From contig CP110972.1 in assembly GCA_028869255.1 (NCBI GenBank), positions 1,493,001 through 1,557,000 of the forward strand: 64,000 bases of DNA. The letters run 5' to 3'. The position numbers and the translations under genes were made by a program. Source of the DNA: Pseudomonas poae (GTDB taxonomy: Bacteria > Pseudomonadota > Gammaproteobacteria > Pseudomonadales > Pseudomonadaceae). A model generated the notes under the pieces. That model ran no database searches. It worked only from the letters and a program-made list of their open reading frames with translations, and was not told where the DNA came from. Of the stretch, positions 45,956 to 54,405 are shown piece after piece (position 1 is the first letter of the stretch; each line of letters opens with the position of its first letter).

Positions 45956-46044
45956 TGTGGGCGCTGGCTTGCCTGCGATGGCAGTGTACCGGTGGCGAAT
46001 GAGCTGGCTGACACTGCGCTATCGCAGGCAAGCCAGCTCCCACA
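45956..46044. repeat. REPIN (inverted REP pair, TGCCTGCGAT class)
   Basis: Arms starting TGTGGGCGCTGGCTTGCC and ending GGCAAGCCAGCTCCCACA face each other between the kinase and SDR genes, inside an apparent operon. One arm has C for A in the GGGAGC core, so this copy is slightly diverged. Confidence 0.88.
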
Positions 46045-46074
46045 GGGATCTTCATTGTCTATGGAATAGTGACC

Positions 46075-46800
46075 ATGACCACCACCTTCAACTTCACCCA
46101 CCAGCGCATCCTCGTCACCGGCGCCAGCAGCGGCATTGGCCGCGAAATCGCCCTGCAACTGATCGCCAGCGGCGCTGAAGTCTTCGCCCTGGGCCGCGAC
46201 GCGCAGGCCCTGGCCCAGCTCGGCTGCCACGCCCTGTGTCTGGACATCGCCGACAGCGTCGCCCTCGACACCGCCCTGCAGGACCTGCCGCCGCTGCACG
46301 GCCTGGTCAACTGCGCGGGCATCTCGCGCCTGGAACCCGCCATCGCGATCAGCGCCAAGGCCTTCGACCAGGTGATGCAGGTCAACGCCCGCGCCGCCGC
46401 CCAGGTGGCCAGCCGTGTCGCGACAAAAATGATCGAAGCGCAAATCGCCGGCAGCATCGTCAACGTCTCCAGCCAAGCCTCGTTGGTGGCGCTGGACGAT
46501 CACCTGGCCTACTGCGCCTCCAAGGCTGCGCTGGATGCGATCACCCGCGTGCAGTGCGCCGAGTGGGGCCGTTTCGGCATTCGCGTCAACAGCGTCAACC
46601 CAACAGTCACCCTCACGCCGATGGCGACCATGGCCTGGTCCGACCCGGCCAAGCGCGATCCGGCGCTGGCGGCCATTCCCCTTGGGCGTTTTGCCGAAAC
46701 CGCAGAAGTGGCCTTGCCGGTGCTGTTCCTGCTGAGCAGCGCCGCCAGCATGATCAGCGGCGTCAGCCTGCCCATCGACGGCGGCTACACCAGCCGCTAG
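46075..46800 (+). CDS. SDR oxidoreductase (xylulose reductase/threitol dehydrogenase-like)
   Basis: A 241-residue short-chain dehydrogenase with TGASSGIGREIALQL, NCAGIS, a catalytic Ser in NVSSQAS and YCASK. The compact form, with LDIADSVALDTAL and an IDGGYTSR ending, resembles L-xylulose reductase-type SDRs and D-threitol dehydrogenases. It offers a second oxidation or reduction step for the polyol. Its stop codon shares CTAG with the stop of the convergent lacI-type gene. Confidence 0.82.
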   Translation: MTTTFNFTHQRILVTGASSGIGREIALQLIASGAEVFALGRDAQALAQLGCHALCLDIADSVALDTALQDLPPLHGLVNCAGISRLEPAIAISAKAFDQVMQVNARAAAQVASRVATKMIEAQIAGSIVNVSSQASLVALDDHLAYCASKAALDAITRVQCAEWGRFGIRVNSVNPTVTLTPMATMAWSDPAKRDPALAAIPLGRFAETAEVALPVLFLLSSAASMISGVSLPIDGGYTSR

Positions 46801-47801
46801 CCGTTTTCCAGCTGGCCGGCGATCACCACCTTATCCCGTAGTTTGTACGGGTCTTCGAGGTGATCGAGCAGCAGGCGGACCGCACTGCTGCCGGCCAGTG
46901 ACGCATCGTGGGCCACGCAGGCGATGGGCACGCCGAAGATATCGGCGAAGGGCAGGCGGTCGATGCCGCAGATCGTCAGGCTGTCGTGGGGGATGTTGTG
47001 CATGCGCAGTGCGCGCAGGGCGCCCAGGGTGATCAACTGGTTGAAACCCATGATCGCGTCCGGCGCCGAGTGCTCGGCCAGGTAGTCGAGGGTGTGCAGG
47101 TAGGAGGGCATCAGCGTGTAGTCGCCGGCCTGTACTTCGACCTGCACCTGGGGATGTTCGGCCAGCACTTCGCGCAGGCCCTTTAGGCGCTCCACCGTGA
47201 TGCGTGAGTGCTCGGGACCGGTGAGCACCAGCAGGCGCTTGAGCGCAGGCGTCTGGCGCAGCAGGTAGTGCGCGGCCTGGATGCCGCTGTGGTAGTTGTC
47301 GAGCACCACGCGGCTGAACGGGCTGTCATGGAGCGTGCGATCAAGCAGCACCACCGGGGTTTTGCCGTTGCCCAGGCGTTCGAGGTAGTCGGGCTGGTAG
47401 CTCGGCTCATCCGAGACCGGCGACAGGATGATCCCCGCCACGCGGTAACCCAACAGGGTATCCACGGCTTTGCTTTCCAGCTCTTCCAGCTCATCGGTGT
47501 CCACCAGCATGATGGTGTAGCCGTGCTGTTTGGCCTCGCGGGAAATCGCCTTGATCATTTCGCTGTAGAACGGGTTGTCCACGGACGCGGTGATCACGCC
47601 GATGATCAGGCTTTCACTGCGCTTGAGCCCGCGGGCGAAGGCGTTGGGCACGTAGTCCATCTCCCGCGCCACTTCGAGGATGCGTGCCAGGGTGGCCGGC
47701 TTGACCAGGTCGGGTTTGCTCAGTGCGCGGGACACCGTGATGGTGGTCATGCCGACCCGTTTGGCGATGTCGCTGATGGTGACGGACTTTTTCTTGTTCA
47801 T
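46797..47801 (-). CDS. LacI-family transcriptional regulator of the polyol operon
   Basis: A 334-residue repressor: N-terminal helix-turn-helix (VTISDIAKRVGMTTITVSRA, LSKPDLVKPATLARI) with the hinge helix, then a periplasmic-binding-protein-like effector domain (VDNPFYSEMIKAISREAKQH, GIILSPVSDEPS, MGFNQLITLGALRAL). It closes the cluster on the opposite strand, and the operon promoter carries a LacI-type dyad at 39795-39812. ATG 47801 is preferred over a start eight codons upstream because the HTH begins soon after it. Confidence 0.88.
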   Translation of the reverse strand: MNKKKSVTISDIAKRVGMTTITVSRALSKPDLVKPATLARILEVAREMDYVPNAFARGLKRSESLIIGVITASVDNPFYSEMIKAISREAKQHGYTIMLVDTDELEELESKAVDTLLGYRVAGIILSPVSDEPSYQPDYLERLGNGKTPVVLLDRTLHDSPFSRVVLDNYHSGIQAAHYLLRQTPALKRLLVLTGPEHSRITVERLKGLREVLAEHPQVQVEVQAGDYTLMPSYLHTLDYLAEHSAPDAIMGFNQLITLGALRALRMHNIPHDSLTICGIDRLPFADIFGVPIACVAHDASLAGSSAVRLLLDHLEDPYKLRDKVVIAGQLENG

Positions 47802-47859
47802 CGGTAAGGCTGCGAAAGGAAACACCCGCAGGCTAGCATGCGCGGCGGGTATTGTTGCT

Positions 47860-48723
47860 TCAAATCAGCGGGTCCCAGCGTTGCGACCAGTCGGTTTCAG
47901 CCTTGACCACGTCGCGCAGCAACCCCAGCGCCTGTTGCAACACCGCCGAATCCCGCGCCCGTGAATACACCACAAACGTCGGGAAGTTGAACTCGGGCGC
48001 CTTGGCCACGCGCTGCATCACGCCGCTGTCCAGGTAGCTCTGTACCACCCGCGTGCGGAAATACCCGGCGCCGCCATTCTCCAGGATGTACTGCAAGGCC
48101 AGCGGCCCCAGGTTGAAACTCAACGCGGCGCGGGCCCGGTCGGGTAAGGCCGCGTCATGCTGCTGGCGAAAGCCCGGGCCCCAATCGATGTAGACGTAGG
48201 GGGCCGGCTTGCTCACCAGTTGCACCAGAATCAGTTTTTCTTCCAGCACCTGCTCCACCTGCAAGCCGGGCCAGTACTGCGGCTGGAACACCAGCGCGGC
48301 ATCGAGCACGCCCAGCTCCAGTTGGCGCAGCAGGTAGTCGCCTTCACGCACTTCGGTACGCAGTGCATGCCCCGGGATATGTTCACGCAGGGCCTGGGCC
48401 CAACCCAGCATCAGCGGGTTGCACAGGCTTACTTCACCGCCGATATGCAGCACATTGCGATAGCCATCGGGCAGCGGCAGGTCACGCTTGGCGGCCTCCC
48501 AGGTTTGCAGCAGCTGGTTGGCGTACACCACAAAGGCCTCGCCGTCGGCGGTCAGGCGTGCACCGGCGCGATTGCGGATGAACAGCGTGCTGCCCAGTTG
48601 GCTCTCAAGGTTTTTCACGCGGGCAGTAATGGCGGTCTGGGTAACGTGCAGTTTCTCGGCCGCTGCGGCCAGGCTGCCGCAGCGGGTGATTTCGAGGAAG
48701 GTGCGTGCCAGTTCGATGTCCAT
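47860..48723 (-). CDS. LysR-family transcriptional regulator (orphan)
   Basis: A 287-residue LysR protein with the N-terminal HTH (MDIELARTFLEITRCGSLAA, AAEKLHVTQTAITARVKNLE) and a C-terminal ligand domain (LQYILENGGAGYFRTRVVQS, YSRARDSAVLQQAL). No gene it would obviously control lies divergent from it; upstream is a repeat-rich gap. The ATG at 48723 is followed immediately by the HTH; longer frames run into REP sequence. Confidence 0.85.
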   Translation of the reverse strand: MDIELARTFLEITRCGSLAAAAEKLHVTQTAITARVKNLESQLGSTLFIRNRAGARLTADGEAFVVYANQLLQTWEAAKRDLPLPDGYRNVLHIGGEVSLCNPLMLGWAQALREHIPGHALRTEVREGDYLLRQLELGVLDAALVFQPQYWPGLQVEQVLEEKLILVQLVSKPAPYVYIDWGPGFRQQHDAALPDRARAALSFNLGPLALQYILENGGAGYFRTRVVQSYLDSGVMQRVAKAPEFNFPTFVVYSRARDSAVLQQALGLLRDVVKAETDWSQRWDPLI

Positions 48724-48772
48724 GAAGCCCCCGGGGATGAATGGGGACAGTGTAATGGAATGTGGTCGAAAC

Positions 48773-48870
48773 TGTGGGCGCTGGCTTGCCTGCGAAGGCT
48801 GCCTGACAGCCGACCACACTCGAACTGTAGCCCCGCGATCCAACTGTGGGAGCGGGCTTGCTCGCGAAGG
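48773..48870. repeat. Two directly repeated REPs of different classes
   Basis: TGTGGGCGCTGGCTTGCC begins at 48773 and TGTGGGAGCGGGCTTGCT at 48845, both in the same direction, so no REPIN hairpin is formed. One belongs to the TGCCTGCGAT class, the other to the TTGCTCGCGAA class. The 547-nt gap 48724-49270 holds only repeats. Confidence 0.8.
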
Positions 48871-49011
48871 CGGAGGTGCGGTGTACATATCCGTTATTTA
48901 GGTATCGGCTGCTATTGGTTCCGCTTTTACAGCGGCTCACTTTTGAAAAGCGCAAAAGTAAGCAAAACGCTCTTGCCCCAACACTCGGCACCTCGCCTAG
49001 GCTCGGTGTGC

Positions 49012-49119
49012 CCGTAATCCGACAGTGATTTGGGGGCCGCCGCCACGCGCCATCCATGGCGCGGGGCGGCTAAACCGGCATCCCTGCCGGTTTACCCCCA
49101 AATCCCTGTCGAATTACGG
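49012..49119. repeat. Long nested inverted repeat
   Basis: CCGTAAT...GACAG...GATTTGGGGG on the left matches CCCCCAAATC...CTGTCG...ATTACGG on the right with a few mismatches. Inside lies a perfect hairpin TAAACCGGCA-TCCC-TGCCGGTTTA at 49071-49094. Together they make a near-palindromic element of about 108 bp. The left flank, with AAAAGCGCAAAAGTAAGC and CACTCGGCACCTCGCC, resembles a repeat I associate with many Pseudomonas genomes. No coding sequence is credible here. Confidence 0.7.
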
Positions 49120-49179
49120 CCAGCGTGTTTGACGGGGCGCCTAAGATCAAAAGCGGCTCGCTTCGCATCGTGGGTACGC

Positions 49180-49260
49180 GGTCTTGCCGGCGATCGCGGT
49201 GTGTCAGTGACGCGTGGGGTGTCTGACACGACGCCATCGCCGGCAAGCCGCTCCTATAGG
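49180..49260. repeat. REPIN-like inverted pair (TTGCCGGCGATCGC class)
   Basis: GGTCTTGCCGGCGATCGCGG at the left faces CGCCATCGCCGGCAAGCC at the right around a spacer of about 40 nt. The spacer itself contains GTGTCAG and CTGACAC arms. It is a third REP class, placed at the 3' end of the amidase gene. Confidence 0.75.
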
Positions 49261-49270
49261 GGAGTGTATT

Positions 49271-50674
49271 TCAGGTCGGGGTTTTTGGGGCTTGCACGTG
49301 CTCGGTGGGGAACGCCTTGGCGTACGCCTGGCACACCCGCAACACCTGCTCATCGGCAAACCGCGCGCCCACCACATGCAACCCCACCGGCAAGCCATTC
49401 GCCGCCAGCCCGCACGGCACCGACGCCGCCGGTTGTTGGGTGAGGTTGAAGGGGTAAGTAAACGGCGTCCACTGCGTCCACTCCTGCAAGCTCGAACCCG
49501 GCGGCACGTTGTGCCCCGCCTCAAACGCGGTGATCGGCATCATCGGCGACACCAGTACGTCGTAATGCTCATGGAATGCGGCCATCCGTGCCACCAGTGC
49601 CGCACGCGCTTCGAGGGCGTCGTTGAAGTCGCGCAGGCTCAACGCTGCGCCTTGTTGCGCGATACGCAACAGCCCGGGGTCCAGCAGCCGCTTTTGCGCA
49701 TCGCTCATCGCGCTGGTCAAGCGCGCCGCGCCGGCTGCCCATAAAGTGCTGAAGACTTCCAGCGGGTCGCTGAACCCCGGGTCGATCTGCTCGACCTGGG
49801 CGCCCAGTTGCACCAGGCCCTCGACCGCCTGCGCAACCACCCTGGCCACCTGCGGGTCGACATCCACATACCCGAAGGTTGGGCTGTAGGCCACGCGCAA
49901 ACCTTTCAGATCCGTACCCGGCGTCAGCCATGGCGTGGCTCGCGGCGCGCCGATCAAGCCGTCCCGTGCATCCGGTTGCGCGATGGTTTGCAGCATCAGC
50001 ACGCTGTCTTCCACGGTGCGGGTCATCGGCCCCAGGTGCGACAGAATGGTCATGGAGCTGGCCGGCCATTGCGGCACATAACCGAAGGTCGGCTTGATGC
50101 CGAAGGTGCCGGTAAATGCACAGGGAATGCGGATCGAGCCTCCTGCGTCGCTGCCCTGGTGCAGCACGCCCAGGTTCAATGCCGCCGCCGCACCTGCGCC
50201 GCCCGACGAGCCGCCCGCCGTGGTGCGCGTGTCCCAGGGGTTGCGGGTGATGCCGTACAGCGGGTTGTCGGTGACGCCTTTCCAGCCGAATTCCGGGGTG
50301 GTGGTCTTGCCCAGCAGCACCGCGCCGGCCTTGCGCATGAAGGCCGGGAACGGTGCGTCCACGTCCCACGGGCCTTGGTCGGAGGTGGTGCGCGAGCCTT
50401 TGCGGGTGGGCATGCCGAGCGTCAGCGTAAGGTCTTTGATTGAGGACGGCACACCGTCCAGTGCACCGCAGGGCTCGCCCTTGAGCCAGCGCTGTTCGGA
50501 TGCCCGTGCGGCCTTCAATGCGCCCTCCGGGTCGACATGGCAGTAGGCATTTACCACGGGGTTGTAACGCTCAATGCGCAGCAGCGTGTCTTCGGTCACC
50601 TCCACCGGGGACAGGGTTTTGTCCCGGTAGTGCGCCAGCAGCCGGACTGCCGTCAAATCAGCGATTTCACTCAT
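49271..50674 (-). CDS. Amidase-signature family hydrolase
   Basis: A 467-residue amidase. The Ser-cisSer-Lys triad is visible as the Lys in GVPSSIKDLT, the Ser pair in TAGGSSGGAGAAAA and the GSDAGGSIRIPCAFTG segment. Members hydrolyse amides in the cytoplasm. It is the last gene of a transporter operon and its start overlaps the preceding Zn hydrolase stop (ATGA), suggesting the two act one after the other on an imported amide or ureido compound. Confidence 0.88.
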   Translation of the reverse strand: MSEIADLTAVRLLAHYRDKTLSPVEVTEDTLLRIERYNPVVNAYCHVDPEGALKAARASEQRWLKGEPCGALDGVPSSIKDLTLTLGMPTRKGSRTTSDQGPWDVDAPFPAFMRKAGAVLLGKTTTPEFGWKGVTDNPLYGITRNPWDTRTTAGGSSGGAGAAAALNLGVLHQGSDAGGSIRIPCAFTGTFGIKPTFGYVPQWPASSMTILSHLGPMTRTVEDSVLMLQTIAQPDARDGLIGAPRATPWLTPGTDLKGLRVAYSPTFGYVDVDPQVARVVAQAVEGLVQLGAQVEQIDPGFSDPLEVFSTLWAAGAARLTSAMSDAQKRLLDPGLLRIAQQGAALSLRDFNDALEARAALVARMAAFHEHYDVLVSPMMPITAFEAGHNVPPGSSLQEWTQWTPFTYPFNLTQQPAASVPCGLAANGLPVGLHVVGARFADEQVLRVCQAYAKAFPTEHVQAPKTPT

Positions 50675-51939
50675 GCCAGATCCCCCTGCGCCGCATTCAC
50701 CATGGCGCGCAGCAATACAGCGCAGCCCGCCGCCAGGTCATCCGGCGCGGCGTTTTCGATTTCGTTGTGGCTGATGCCGCCTTCGCACGGCACAAAAATC
50801 ATTCCGGCCGGGCCGAGTTCGGCGACGAAAATCGCGTCATGCCCGGCACCGCTGACGATGTCCATATGGCTCAAACCCAAGGCAGCGGCGCCATCGCGCA
50901 CGGCGTTGACGCAGGCCGGGTTGAAGTCCAGTGGCGGGAAGTCGGCGGTGGCGGTCAGCTCGAAACTCAAGCCGTGTCGCTGGGCGGTGGCTTCGATCAC
51001 GCCGCGCACCTCATCGACCATGGCTTGCAGCGTGTCGGCGTGCAAGTGGCGCAGGTCGATGGTCATGTGCACCTGGCCGGGAATCACGTTGCGCGAACCG
51101 GGGTGCAGGTTCAGGCAACCGACGGTGCCGCAGGCGTGGGGCTGCTGCTGATGGGCGATGCGGTTGACCGCGCTGACCACCTCGGCGGCGCCTACCAGGG
51201 CGTCCTTGCGCAAGTGCATCGGCGTGGGGCCGGCGTGGGCTTCGACGCCGGTCAGGGTCAGGTCGAACCACTTCTGGCCCAGGCAGCCCATCACCACGCC
51301 GATGGTGGTGGCCTGGTCTTCCAGCACCGGGCCTTGCTCGATATGCGCCTCGAAATACGCGCCCACCGGGTGACCGAGTACCGCCCGTGAACCGGCATAG
51401 CCGATGCGCTGCAATTCGGCGCCCACCGACAGGCCCTGGTCGTCGAGCTTGTGCAGAGTGTCCTGCAGGTCGAACTTGCCGGCAAACACCCCGGAACCCA
51501 TCATGCACGGCGGAAAACGCGAGCCTTCTTCGTTGGTCCAGACCACTACTTCGATGGGCGCCTCGGTTTCGATATTCAGGTCGTTCAGGGTGCGGATCAC
51601 CTCCAGACCGGCCATCACCCCGTAGCAACCATCGAACTTGCCACCGGTGGGCTGGGTGTCGATATGGCTGCCGGTCATCACCGGGGGCAGGGCCGGGTTG
51701 CGCCCAGGGCGGCGTGCAAAAATATTGCCGATGGCGTCGACACTGACACTGCATCCGGCGGCCTCGCACCAGTGCACAAACAGGTCGCGGGCCTGGCGGT
51801 CGACGTCGGTGAGGGCCAGGCGGCACACGCCGCCTTTGAGCGTGGCGCCGAGCTGGGCCAGGTCCATCAGGGATTGCCACAGGCGGTCGCGGTTGATCAG
51901 CGGGGCGTTGCTCTTGAGCGGTTGCGCAAAGCTATTCAT
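50671..51939 (-). CDS. M20-type Zn-dependent amidohydrolase (N-carbamoyl-amino acid hydrolase/ureidopropionase-like)
   Basis: A 422-residue dimetal hydrolase. Metal ligands appear in GSHIDTQPTGGKFDG, TNEEGSRFPP, EAHIEQG and the C-terminal GISHNEIENA; the dimerisation region has GVEAHAGPTPM and PGSRNVIPG. This is the N-carbamoyl-L-amino acid hydrolase/beta-ureidopropionase/allantoate amidohydrolase group, which releases ammonia and CO2 from ureido compounds. ATG 51939 follows GGAG; a TTG two codons upstream is unlikely. Confidence 0.87.
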   Translation of the reverse strand: MNSFAQPLKSNAPLINRDRLWQSLMDLAQLGATLKGGVCRLALTDVDRQARDLFVHWCEAAGCSVSVDAIGNIFARRPGRNPALPPVMTGSHIDTQPTGGKFDGCYGVMAGLEVIRTLNDLNIETEAPIEVVVWTNEEGSRFPPCMMGSGVFAGKFDLQDTLHKLDDQGLSVGAELQRIGYAGSRAVLGHPVGAYFEAHIEQGPVLEDQATTIGVVMGCLGQKWFDLTLTGVEAHAGPTPMHLRKDALVGAAEVVSAVNRIAHQQQPHACGTVGCLNLHPGSRNVIPGQVHMTIDLRHLHADTLQAMVDEVRGVIEATAQRHGLSFELTATADFPPLDFNPACVNAVRDGAAALGLSHMDIVSGAGHDAIFVAELGPAGMIFVPCEGGISHNEIENAAPDDLAAGCAVLLRAMVNAAQGDLA

Positions 51940-51953
51940 GGGCAAATCTCCGG

Positions 51954-52649
51954 TCAGGCACTCAGGGCCAAGTAGCGGTTCTTGATGGTCGGGTCGGCGC
52001 GGAAGGCTTCGGCGCTGCCTTCGTACACCACGCGGCCCTGTTCGAGCACGTAATGGCGGTCGGCGAGTTTGTCGCAGACCATCAGGTTCTGTTCCACCAG
52101 CAACACCGGCAGGCCGTCGTCCTTGACCTTGCGCAGGATCTTCACCAGCTCGTCGACGATCACCGGGGCCAGGCCCTCGGTAGGTTCGTCGAGGATCAGC
52201 AGCTTGGGGTCGTTGAGCAGGGCGCGGGCGATGGCGAGCATCTGTTGCTCACCGCCGGACAGCGCGTGGCCGGCGTTTTTGCGCCGCTCCTTGAGGCGCG
52301 GGAACATGCCGTACACGTCTTCAAGCTGCCAGCGGCTGGTCTTGCGTACGGCGATACGCAGGTTTTCCTCGACCGTGAGCAGGCGGAAAATCCCACGGTT
52401 TTCCGGCACCAGCGCCAGGCCCTGGCGGGCGATTTCAAAGATTTTCTGCCCGACCAATGCCTGCCCGTTGAAATGAATCTGGCCCTGGCGCGGGCAGATA
52501 ATCCCGAGGATGCTGCGCAGTGTGGTGGTCTTGCCGGCGCCGTTACGGCCGAGCAGGGTCACCAGCTCACCGGGGTTGACGGTCAGCGACACGCCTTCCA
52601 GCACGTGGCTTTTGTCGTAGTAGGAATGGATATTCTCGACGATCAGCAT
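51954..52649 (-). CDS. Branched-chain amino acid-type ABC ATPase (LivF-like)
   Basis: A 231-residue ATPase with Walker A GRNGAGKTT, the LivF-type loop LVPENRGIFRLLTVEENL, signature ALSGGEQQMLAIARAL and Walker B LLILDEPTEGLAP. It overlaps the LivG-like gene by one base (TGATG). With LivG it energises the LivHM-type channel encoded upstream. Confidence 0.93.
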   Translation of the reverse strand: MLIVENIHSYYDKSHVLEGVSLTVNPGELVTLLGRNGAGKTTTLRSILGIICPRQGQIHFNGQALVGQKIFEIARQGLALVPENRGIFRLLTVEENLRIAVRKTSRWQLEDVYGMFPRLKERRKNAGHALSGGEQQMLAIARALLNDPKLLILDEPTEGLAPVIVDELVKILRKVKDDGLPVLLVEQNLMVCDKLADRHYVLEQGRVVYEGSAEAFRADPTIKNRYLALSA

Positions 52650-53398
52650 CAGGCGGCCTCCCCAAGGTAAGCAGTGCGCACACGCTCATCGGCGCGTACG
52701 AATTGCGGCGTGCCTTCGACCAGGATTTGCCCGTGGCTCATCACGGTGATGCGTTGGCTGATGGACATGACGATGCTCATGTTGTGTTCGATCAGCAGCA
52801 CCGTATGGTCGCGTCCGAGGTCGCTGATCAGCTGGGTCATGATCGGGATGTCATCGATGCCCATGCCCGAAGTGGGCTCGTCGAGCATCAACAATTTGGG
52901 CTTGGAGCAGATCGACATACCCACTTCCAGCACGCGTTGCTGGCCGTGGGACAACTCGCCGGCCAGGGTGTCGGCACGGCGGGTGAGTTGCAGACGCTCC
53001 AGCACCTGGTCGGCCATCTCCAGGTGTTCGCGCTTGCTGTCCACGCGGCGCCAGAAGTTCAAGGCACGCGCACCGTCGCGGCCTTGGGCGGCCAGGCGCA
53101 GGTTCTCGCGCACGCTGAGGTTCTGGAACAGGCTGGTGAGCTGGAACGAACGCGCCATGCCCAGGCCGACGCGGGCATGGGCGGGTTTGCGCATCAGGTT
53201 CTTGCCGTCGAAATGAATCGCCCCGGCGGTGGCCTGGCGTTCGCCGGTCAGGCAATGGAACAGGCTGGTCTTGCCTGCGCCATTGGGGCCGATGATGGTG
53301 TGGATGGTGCCGGCCTCGACCTTGAGGTTCACACCATTTACCGCATGGAACGCGCCGTAGGCCAGTTCCAGATTGTTGGTTTCCAGCAGGATGCTCAT
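52649..53398 (-). CDS. Branched-chain amino acid-type ABC ATPase (LivG-like)
   Basis: A 249-residue ATPase: Walker A GPNGAGKTS, FQLTSLFQNLSVRENL typical of LivG, signature LSHGQQRVLEVGM (LSHGQ rather than LSGGQ, common in the urea/amide branch), Walker B LLMLDEPTSGMG and H-loop LIEHNM. The start at 53398 overlaps the LivM stop (ATGA). LSHGQ and the neighbouring hydrolases hint at a urea, amide or ureido substrate. Confidence 0.92.
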   Translation of the reverse strand: MSILLETNNLELAYGAFHAVNGVNLKVEAGTIHTIIGPNGAGKTSLFHCLTGERQATAGAIHFDGKNLMRKPAHARVGLGMARSFQLTSLFQNLSVRENLRLAAQGRDGARALNFWRRVDSKREHLEMADQVLERLQLTRRADTLAGELSHGQQRVLEVGMSICSKPKLLMLDEPTSGMGIDDIPIMTQLISDLGRDHTVLLIEHNMSIVMSISQRITVMSHGQILVEGTPQFVRADERVRTAYLGEAA

Positions 53399-54357
53399 AG
53401 CCCTTCCTCCTTGGCGATGACGGTGGGTTTGCGGCTGCCGCGCACGCGTTCGAACAGCGAGGCCAAGCCGCCCCACAAGCCGCCGCGCATAAAGATCACC
53501 ACCAGGATCAGGATCACCCCCAGCAGCATCAGCCAGCGCGGCCACAGGTCGGAGAGGAAATCCCCCAGCAGCACGATGGACCCGGCGCCCAGCAACGAGC
53601 CGAACAGCGAGCCGGTACCGCCGACGATGGTCATGATCAGGATGTTTTCGGACATCGCCAGGTCGATATTCGACAGCGGCACAAAGTGCAGCAGCATCGC
53701 GTACAGCGCCCCGGCAACCCCGGTGACCGCGCCGGACAGCACAAATACCAGGATCTTGAAGTGGCGTGTGTCGTAGCCGATGGCCGAGGCGCGGGTTTCG
53801 TTTTCGCGGATCGCCATCAAGGTGCTGCCGAACGGCGAGGCGATTACCCGGCGTGCGCCGATGAAGATCAGCAGGAACAGCACCGCGACAAACCCATAGA
53901 AGGCGCGGGCGTCGGCCAATGACAGCAGCACGGTTTCACCGATACGGATTTCCGGGCGCGGCACGCTGAGCAAGCCGTTGTCGCCGCCGGTCCAGTCGCT
54001 CAAGGTGTAGGCGACGAAGTAGGCCATCTGGCTGAACGCCAGCGTCAACATCACGAAGTAAATGCCGGTGCGCCGAATCGCCAGGGCGCCCACCAGCAAG
54101 GCCAGGAAACCACCGGCCAGGGCGGCGCCGAGCAACGCGCTGAACAGGCCCAGTTGCAGGTGAATCATCAGCAAGGCTGCGCAGTAGGCGCCGGCACCGA
54201 AGAAGATGCCTTGGCCGAACGACAGCAGCCCGGTGTAACCCAGCAACAGGTTGCAGGCGAGGGCGGCCATGGCAAAGATCAGGATCTCGGTGGCCAGGGT
54301 CGCCGAGGGCAAAATCAACGGCAAGCCGATCAACACCGCCAGCACCCACAGCAACAT
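53395..54357 (-). CDS. Branched-chain amino acid-type ABC permease (LivM-like), N-terminus shifted
   Basis: A 320-residue membrane protein with LSFGQGIFFGAGAYCAALL, TGIYFVMLTLAFSQMAYFV and the GTGSLFGSLLGAG loop of LivM proteins. The open frame starts at an internal ATG (54357) without a ribosome-binding site. A better start is ATG 54404, one base after the LivH stop (MSEKPP...), but that frame joins only if the G tract at 54387-54392 (C on the coding strand) had seven rather than six bases. About 16 residues before the first helix are affected. Confidence 0.85.
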   Translation of the reverse strand: MLLWVLAVLIGLPLILPSATLATEILIFAMAALACNLLLGYTGLLSFGQGIFFGAGAYCAALLMIHLQLGLFSALLGAALAGGFLALLVGALAIRRTGIYFVMLTLAFSQMAYFVAYTLSDWTGGDNGLLSVPRPEIRIGETVLLSLADARAFYGFVAVLFLLIFIGARRVIASPFGSTLMAIRENETRASAIGYDTRHFKILVFVLSGAVTGVAGALYAMLLHFVPLSNIDLAMSENILIMTIVGGTGSLFGSLLGAGSIVLLGDFLSDLWPRWLMLLGVILILVVIFMRGGLWGGLASLFERVRGSRKPTVIAKEEGL

Positions 54358-54405
54358 GGCTTTGGATTGGGTCTTGGCAAACGGCAGGGGGGTTTCTCGC
54401 TCATC

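Noticed and set aside
49030..49443. A 137-codon frame across the long palindrome and REPIN
   Set aside because: It consists of repeat sequence and the antisense 3' end of the amidase; translation has low complexity and no family resemblance.
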